A DNA stretch of 64,000 nt from Myrica gale (lineage: Eukaryota; Streptophyta; Magnoliopsida; Fagales; Myricaceae): assembly GCA_963930655.1 (NCBI GenBank), contig OZ005603.1, positions 13,663,001-13,727,000 of the forward strand, given 5' to 3'. Positions within the stretch are counted from its first letter, which is position 1, and each line of letters begins with the position of its first letter. The notes below the pieces were generated by a model that searched no databases, was not told the origin of the DNA, and saw only the letters and a program-made list of their open reading frames with translations. This document shows positions 58,170 to 64,000 of the stretch, piece after piece. The position numbers were made by a program, and so were the translations under genes.

Positions 58170-59660
58170 GATAATTATCACCGACCATGGCAAGCACGTA
58201 ATAAAAAAGCATAGACAGGACAAAACGATAAAAGCTCATCAAAGTCCGAATAAGTATGGACGGAAAAAAAAAAAAAAAAGAAGATAGGTGGGTGGTTGGA
58301 ATATAATGTAGACGCACTTTTAGTACTCTGCATGAATCATGCACAGCTGTCTCTCTCTTTCTTCCATATTTTCTCGGCCACTTTCTCTCCTTTTTCTTTC
58401 ATTTTTTTTTCCAGTCTTTTCTCTCTTTTTTTCTGAGAGAGAGACGTGGGCATGTTCGGGGGTGTGCGGAAAAGTGAGAGAGATGTCAAAAAAGAAACAG
58501 CTCATTGCTTAGATTTGCGGGTCCCATGCAATTTGTCTGTGTAGATTTCTTCGTCTCCTTTTTGACGGAACAGGTGGAGTCCATGGGGCCCTTGAAGTAG
58601 TGGCGTCAGACCGCATACTCTTCGAGCCTTGCTGACTCCCTACTCGCTAGGATATGTTGGTTTCTCACACAATTTTACAGTCACAAGAGGGGAACAAAAA
58701 GAAAGATAAATAATCTTTTAGATCTATATAATAATTAATATTCCTAAATAGTTATGTTATTTTGAATTCGTCAATAATCTTACCGAGTACTTAGGATATG
58801 AAGAAGTAAATTGATCAAAACTTCATGGAAAGTTGGTTAAATCAAAAGATTGTTTAAGGTAGGCTGTTGTTTTTGGTAAACTTGAAGTTACTGTCTGTGC
58901 TTACAACCTTTGGGGATCTCAAAGTTTGTATGGCCATTGGCCAACAACAATGGTGGAGCTATAAAGTTTGCTCGCGATTTTACAGCTACTTGCTAGATAT
59001 AAATGATAGTTTTGATTACAAAAAAAAAGCGGCCGGGTTAATGGAAGAGTGCTGCCGGTTGAATGATAGCAGTCATAGTCCCATGATTCGACCCCTTGTA
59101 GCTCCATTAACTATGAAGATAGGAATGAAGAGTCATCCAGGGAGGTCGGGAAAAAAAAACTAAATACACGAGAGAGAGAAAGAGAAAGAAAAATCATCTG
59201 ATAGAGAGAGAATCGAGGGATGTTCGGGGCCATGAGGGGGTCCCATTTGCATGATGGGGACTTTCTTTGGGCATTTTAATTCGAAGGTGACTAGGTGAGA
59301 AGGTGGTGTTCATTCGCACCGAAGGGTTTAAATTCTCACTTTTGGTTCCCTTTTTCGTCTTCTATTGGTAGAAAAAGATTCGATAACGTACACTCGATAT
59401 ACAGTAGGTTGTCACAGGCTTGGTGCTAAAATGAAAGAAAGGCACTTCCATGATATTGTAATGGGTTCACCCAAATGCAGTAGTTGTACTGCATGCCCTA
59501 AGGCAACCCACTCTAAGTTCTAGACCTAATGGAACCCACTTTGTGCAGATGTTGTCTCTAAGCTCAATTAGCAGCAATTTGGACGCTATAAAATACCCCA
59601 AAAGACTTATCTCTGTTTTTACTCATGCATAATTGAACTGGTATCTGTACATGTCTGCTT
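58170..59660. other. Intergenic, nothing recognised
   Basis: CT/GA-rich patches (58,345-58,440 and 59,165-59,215) and unassigned DNA. Open frames up to 98 codons have no known domain. Confidence 0.35.
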
Positions 59661-59669
59661 GTCTTTCAT

Positions 59670-61019
59670 CAGAGGCGGATCCAGGGGGTGCGGCCCTGGG
59701 CGGTCGCCCCCATTGGACCTGCCAAAAATAATTACTATATGTAAAAAAATTATTTTATTTTTTATTATAAGTTGATATGGGCCTATGGGAGCCTGATCCC
59801 CATAGCTCCAGGTCAATCCTAGTTTTAAGCTTGCAGAGCCTGGTTTTAAGTGTGTATTGATTGCCTCTACTTCCAGTACCCTTGATCAGTTAAAGGTGCT
59901 AGAGAAATCGTCAGATGATTTTTACTTGGCAAATGTGGATCTCCTTCTACGTGGACCTGGACCACCTGGTGCTAGAGAAATCAAGTCTTTTGAGTTTTGT
60001 TTTTCCTAGAAATGAGTATACGTGTATCTAGTTATACATGATGTCTCTTTATTACTTCTTTCTTTTAGTTTTTAAAGTATATTTTATTTGGAGTGGAAGA
60101 TTTGACAATTTGATATTTGCATCTTAACTGGACATTGTGAGGCAACTAATGCTTTTGATCAAACCTAATTAATGTCTTTGCAGTTGAATACTAACGATGG
60201 TAAATCCCCTGGCAGCCTATAGGACACTGGCAATTTATTGAACAATTTGGGCAATTTATAGTTAACAGCAAATTCTCCATACTATTATAGGAATTATAAT
60301 GCAATACTTCTCAGTTATTTTTGTCCATACTATTTTTGTAGTACTTGATACTGAAAATTCTAGTGTATATCTCCCTTGACTCTCAGCTCTCTCTCAATTT
60401 CATTATTTAGATTTTTTACGGTTTCAATTTTTGCAGGATACTTTAGATTTTACACTTGAAAATTGTTGGACCTCCGACCCCTAGTATGTCCCTCTATCCA
60501 AGATTCTCTTTCTACAATTTAGTAGAAAAATTCATTTATTTAGTATGCTAAAAATGCTTTAGGGTTTGAAATTTTGTGAGTTGTGAAATTGTTGGAAGAT
60601 GAGATTGAATTGGTTTGGATATCTTAGGGCTATAGAGGTTTCTACCTAGAAATTTCTAATTTTTTTAATTTTTTTCCAAAATAAATAGAAACACACTCAT
60701 ATTTTTGGGTCCCAAATTAATTATTTAGTTGATTTTTGTTTGTTTAGGATTTTCATGCCCTTGAATTTCTGTGGAGTTCCTGCTGCTCAAACTATCATTT
60801 CTTATATATATATATAAGATGCAAATTAGTATGATCTAATTGCCCCTTTCAGTCTTAGCAAATAGTATGTACGTGTATTTTAAATTTTTTAATGCTTTTT
60901 AATCTTAATTTTCGATATTTTAACTCTAAGACACTTTTTACATTACGTTGAGAATTTTTTTTTGTCATTTCGCCTTATGTGTTCGATCCCCTTCAAATTG
61001 GATCCTGGATCCGCCACTG
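59670..61019 (-). mobile_element. hAT non-autonomous element, 1,350 bp copy
   Basis: Perfect 8-bp target duplication TCTTTCAT (59,662-59,669 and 61,020-61,027). Ends CAGAGGCGGATCCAGGGG and, on minus, CAGTGGCGGATCCAGGATCC. It is the reverse-orientation partner of 45,375-46,749. Shared internal blocks include 'gaaatcgtcagatgatt' and 'gcaatttatagttaacagcaa'; identity looks like 90% or more by eye. No coding frame of note. Confidence 0.92.
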
Positions 61020-61027
61020 TCTTTCAT

Positions 61028-61850
61028 AGGTTCCTTCGGTGGTTGATCATCTTGTGTGGCTGCCGATTGCCTTAGAAATATCTAATGTTCAACATGTTCA
61101 TCTTTTTCCATCGAACTTATTGATTAGATATTGCCTAAGAGAAAAGTAAATCTCGTTGATTAGCTCTTACTATCCTCTTCAATTAGAGAAAGATATGAAG
61201 ATCTTTTGCCGAAGCCAAATATAATTATTCATGTCCACCGGAATCTCTTCCTCTGAAAGCAGCATCGAATATCCTTCCTTCAGAAACCGATCAAGTATAT
61301 ATATTGATTGCTTTGTTAGCCTAAGCAAGTTTATAGAGCATCAAACTCCAACACATTGCCACATATTAATTTCGTCAATGAATTATTTGTTGGGTATAAT
61401 ATGGCCTTGATTGAGGGAAAGGAAATAATCTTCACTCCTTCGTACGTAATTGAACATGGCATGCAATATGGGTGTTAGTAGCTAGAGAGTTAGGTTGAGC
61501 AAGACTTTGGCCCATGTTCAAACCCAAAAACCGAGACAAATCAAACCAAACCAAAAACCAACTACTCGATCGTTGCATGGTTTGTCAGCACGGTTAGCGG
61601 AAAATAATGTACCGCACCATGTTTTTTGAATAGCAAACAAATGGTATAGAGGGGATGAACATAAAATCCGGCCTTGGCCTTAAATGGCAGCTTGTTATTA
61701 ATTGGCCTACGTCCAGTAAGAGCAGCCAACCACTTTCTTCTCCAATGTGAATGCATAAATAGCGTATAAAGCTGCAAGTTCCCTGTACAAGGATCCCACT
61801 GTCTGTGATCTGTTGACCTAATTCATCACCTTCCTTGAAAACAAGTCACA
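61028..61850. other. Intergenic, nothing recognised
   Basis: No gene or defined repeat. Frame 61,562-61,777 minus has no recognised domain. Confidence 0.35.
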
Positions 61851-61854
61851 TGGG

Positions 61855-62040
61855 GCGTTGTTTACCGGCTTAAATAGACACAAAATATTATCTTTATTTA
61901 CTAAAATTTTAACGCAATAAAAAATTATAATATCTCTCTCCATTACATCATTACTTTTCAATGTAATAAATATTAAAAATCATCTCTTCACTTTTTCACC
62001 AAATTCAATACCCTAAAATTTTAACACTCAAAGACATAAT
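61855..62040. mobile_element. MITE relic, Tourist-like
   Basis: Starts GGGCGTTGTTTACCGGCTT and contains 'tactaaaattttaacgcaat', 'atctctctcca' and 'tcttcactttttcaccaaattcaataccctaaaatttt'-type phrases shared with the family at 62,174 and 12,365. Confidence 0.45.
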
Positions 62041-62173
62041 AAGTTTTCTTAATTTAGGATCTAGCTAGCTAATTGCATGCATAATCAATTCAAGTAGATC
62101 AGTTCTATCGTTGGAGTTATAGCTATTTTATCTCTACAGTTCCTGCATGTGCACTGTATAGATATGTCATTAA

Positions 62174-62364
62174 GGCTACGTTTGCGTAACAAAATTTTAG
62201 CCACCTAAAATTTTATTATCATTACAAAACACTCTCTCTCCTCATTTCTTCATCAATCTCCATACACTTTTTTTCACCAACTTTTTCACTCTCTCATTTT
62301 TTCATCAACCTCAATACCTAAAATTTTAACCACCTAATTAAAATTTTACTTCTCAAACACAACC
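62174..62364. mobile_element. Tourist/PIF-Harbinger-like MITE, 191 bp
   Basis: TAA directly outside both ends (62,171-62,173 and 62,365-62,367). TIRs GGCTACGTTTGCGTAACAAAA and, on minus, GGTTGTGTTTGAGAAGTAAAA. The core is made of CT-rich 'ttcaccaactttttcactctctc' type sequence. Confidence 0.8.
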
Positions 62365-62367
62365 TAA

Positions 62368-64000
62368 GGAATATGGTAATATTATTTCGGAATATATATT
62401 TTGTTGTGTTTTTTGGTGATGAGCTGCTGAGCAAGTAATATTTTGACATGCAGGCTCAAGTACAAAGAGTACTATTGGTTTTGGTAATATGAGTGACTTG
62501 AAAAGAAAAAAAAAAGTGGTCCTACGTGCATGCATGCAGGCCAAATTAATTCGCAGCAAGCAAAAATTCGAAAAAAATTAGAGAAATGACTGTTTTTTCA
62601 TAAATATCTAGTTTAGTGTACCTAGCTAATCACAATGCAAATCAAGATATGCAACTGCGTGGACGTCTCCAAGTTAGGTATGTCACCAACGAGAGTCGAG
62701 ATTTGCAGCGCAAACACTGATAAACGCTTAATTATAAAACATTGAAAGGCCACAGCATGAGGAGCTCTTAATTAGCGGATAATCTTCATCCTCTATCAAG
62801 CTGCTAACCACCAAGATTTTCTTCGTATTAAAAAGTGGAACATAGATTCAAGAACAATACGACACTAACGGGGGCCGGCCGGGGCAACACTGATAGAAAT
62901 TCTCTCAAGTGTGGAGCCCATCTGTTAATCATGTTAGTATGCATGCAGTAGGAACATGACTAAGTAATGACAAAGAAAGGACAAAGAGGGCCACTTAATC
63001 ATGATTATATATAATAAAAAGTGTTTAGTCATTAATGTCCCTTCTGAAATGGGACACCAAAAGAGCATACAATGCTAGAGAGACACAACAACCGAATCAA
63101 ACATGTTGACCAGATGTTTTTGTATTCCCTTTTGCTTGCCATTTATCAAAGGGTATATTTTGTAAGAGTAGGGGGCAAAGCAAGAAAGCAGACCAGCAAT
63201 GCTTAGAGATATCTGCCCTTGGTCATGTTCTGGGGTGACATCTATATAGTCTCCAAAAAAACCACCAATACGTTATCAAAGTTTGTTTCCGACGTTGTTA
63301 TATATGTTTTCTGACCACCCTCTAATCATTTCTATATCATCTGGGTCAGTGAAAAGAAACTACAAAGCTTCCACTAACCAAATTTTGTTACAAGTCAAAT
63401 CTCTGTCATCTGCAATTATCCAATTTCTTTTCAGTACTCTCCAATCTCTCTGTCTCTGTCTCCTCCTCTCTCTCTCTCTTCCCCCGCTATGCAGTCAAGC
63501 TGAGGGGTTGATTCAACCTTCAGGGTACGTAATTCCATTCACAAGGTGATAAAGAAGTGGGTGTCTTATGCAGTGCAGCAGTGATTATCATTGATGTCCC
63601 TTCTAAATGGACTGCGATACATGTTCAATTTACATGTAACTATTGCACAGGATAAGGCAATTTTTCCAACACGAAGCTCGTTTCTTCTCCTGATCTCTTA
63701 CTCGTGACTATAAAGTAGATTAAACTTTGAACACAAAGGAACCCCAACAAAACAGGAGAAAGGCTAGCTAATTAATAGCAGATCGTAGTACCCTATATAT
63801 TAATACTGTTCCGAACCAGTTACTTGATTTCAAATTTCAAGCTAGATGCGTGAAAAGCATGCACTACGTATCCCCCCATATGATGGAGTTGTGTGAAGTT
63901 CAAGAGAGCACCTATGCAGTATGGAGGGGGCCACTTCCAAAGCACATCAAAGTAGGTTTACAAAGTATGGGGGTTTGTTTGGATAATCCTAGGCATTTTG
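62368..64000. other. Intergenic to window end, possible upstream region of a gene beyond it
   Basis: No coding exon recognised. A CT-rich stretch (63,445-63,485) followed by short frames could be a promoter or 5' leader of a gene right of the window, but nothing proves that. Confidence 0.3.

Noticed and set aside
63283..63549. 88-codon frame near the right end as a first exon
   Set aside because: Low-complexity Leu/Ser sequence over a CT microsatellite; no domain or splice evidence.

Overview
This window is nuclear DNA from a flowering plant, most likely a woody eudicot (the species cannot be fixed from the sequence). It is AT-rich, has intron-split genes with GT/AG borders and is loaded with plant-type transposons. 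Only two intact protein-coding genes can be supported, and roughly 80% of the window is intergenic repeat DNA. No tRNA, rRNA or CRISPR array was recognised.

Region by region: 0-3.9 kb holds old transposon ends and unassigned DNA. At 3.97-6.01 kb there is a Pack-MULE-like element with about 220-240 bp terminal inverted repeats; it carries fragments of two unrelated oxidoreductase genes, a ferric reductase (FRO) piece with its intron kept and a cytochrome P450 heme-loop piece. At 6.2-7.0 kb lies the 3' end of a Ty1/copia element. From 7 to 18 kb there are many small non-autonomous DNA transposons (MULE, hAT, PIF/Harbinger and other MITE types), a tRNA-type SINE and a possible poly-A retroposon. 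Gene 1 is a group-6-type remorin on + (18,876-22,270, six exons, 555 aa), preceded by an inverted pair of G-boxes. From 24.3 to 27.2 kb two copia elements are nested in opposite orientations. From 27.2 to 31.2 kb there is a degenerate tandem array of about four copies of an unassigned non-coding unit, itself hit by a MULE MITE.

Gene 2 is an ARF6-type auxin response factor on - (34,621-41,314, 14 coding exons, 948 aa) with B3, ARF, Gln/His-rich middle and PB1 domains and a miR167 target site in exon 13. From 42 to 64 kb there are no genes. This stretch contains three copies of one SINE family with clean target-site duplications, another SINE, a pair of about 1.36 kb hAT elements in inverted orientation 13 kb apart, several MITEs and a poly-A-tailed retroposon candidate.

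The two genes are not functionally linked by anything seen here; ARF6 acts in auxin-responsive transcription and remorins act at the plasma membrane. A recurring theme is recent local tandem duplication with periods of 92-184 bp (five cases, two of them inside the ARF6 transcription unit), plus five C/G homopolymer tracts of 14-27 bases.
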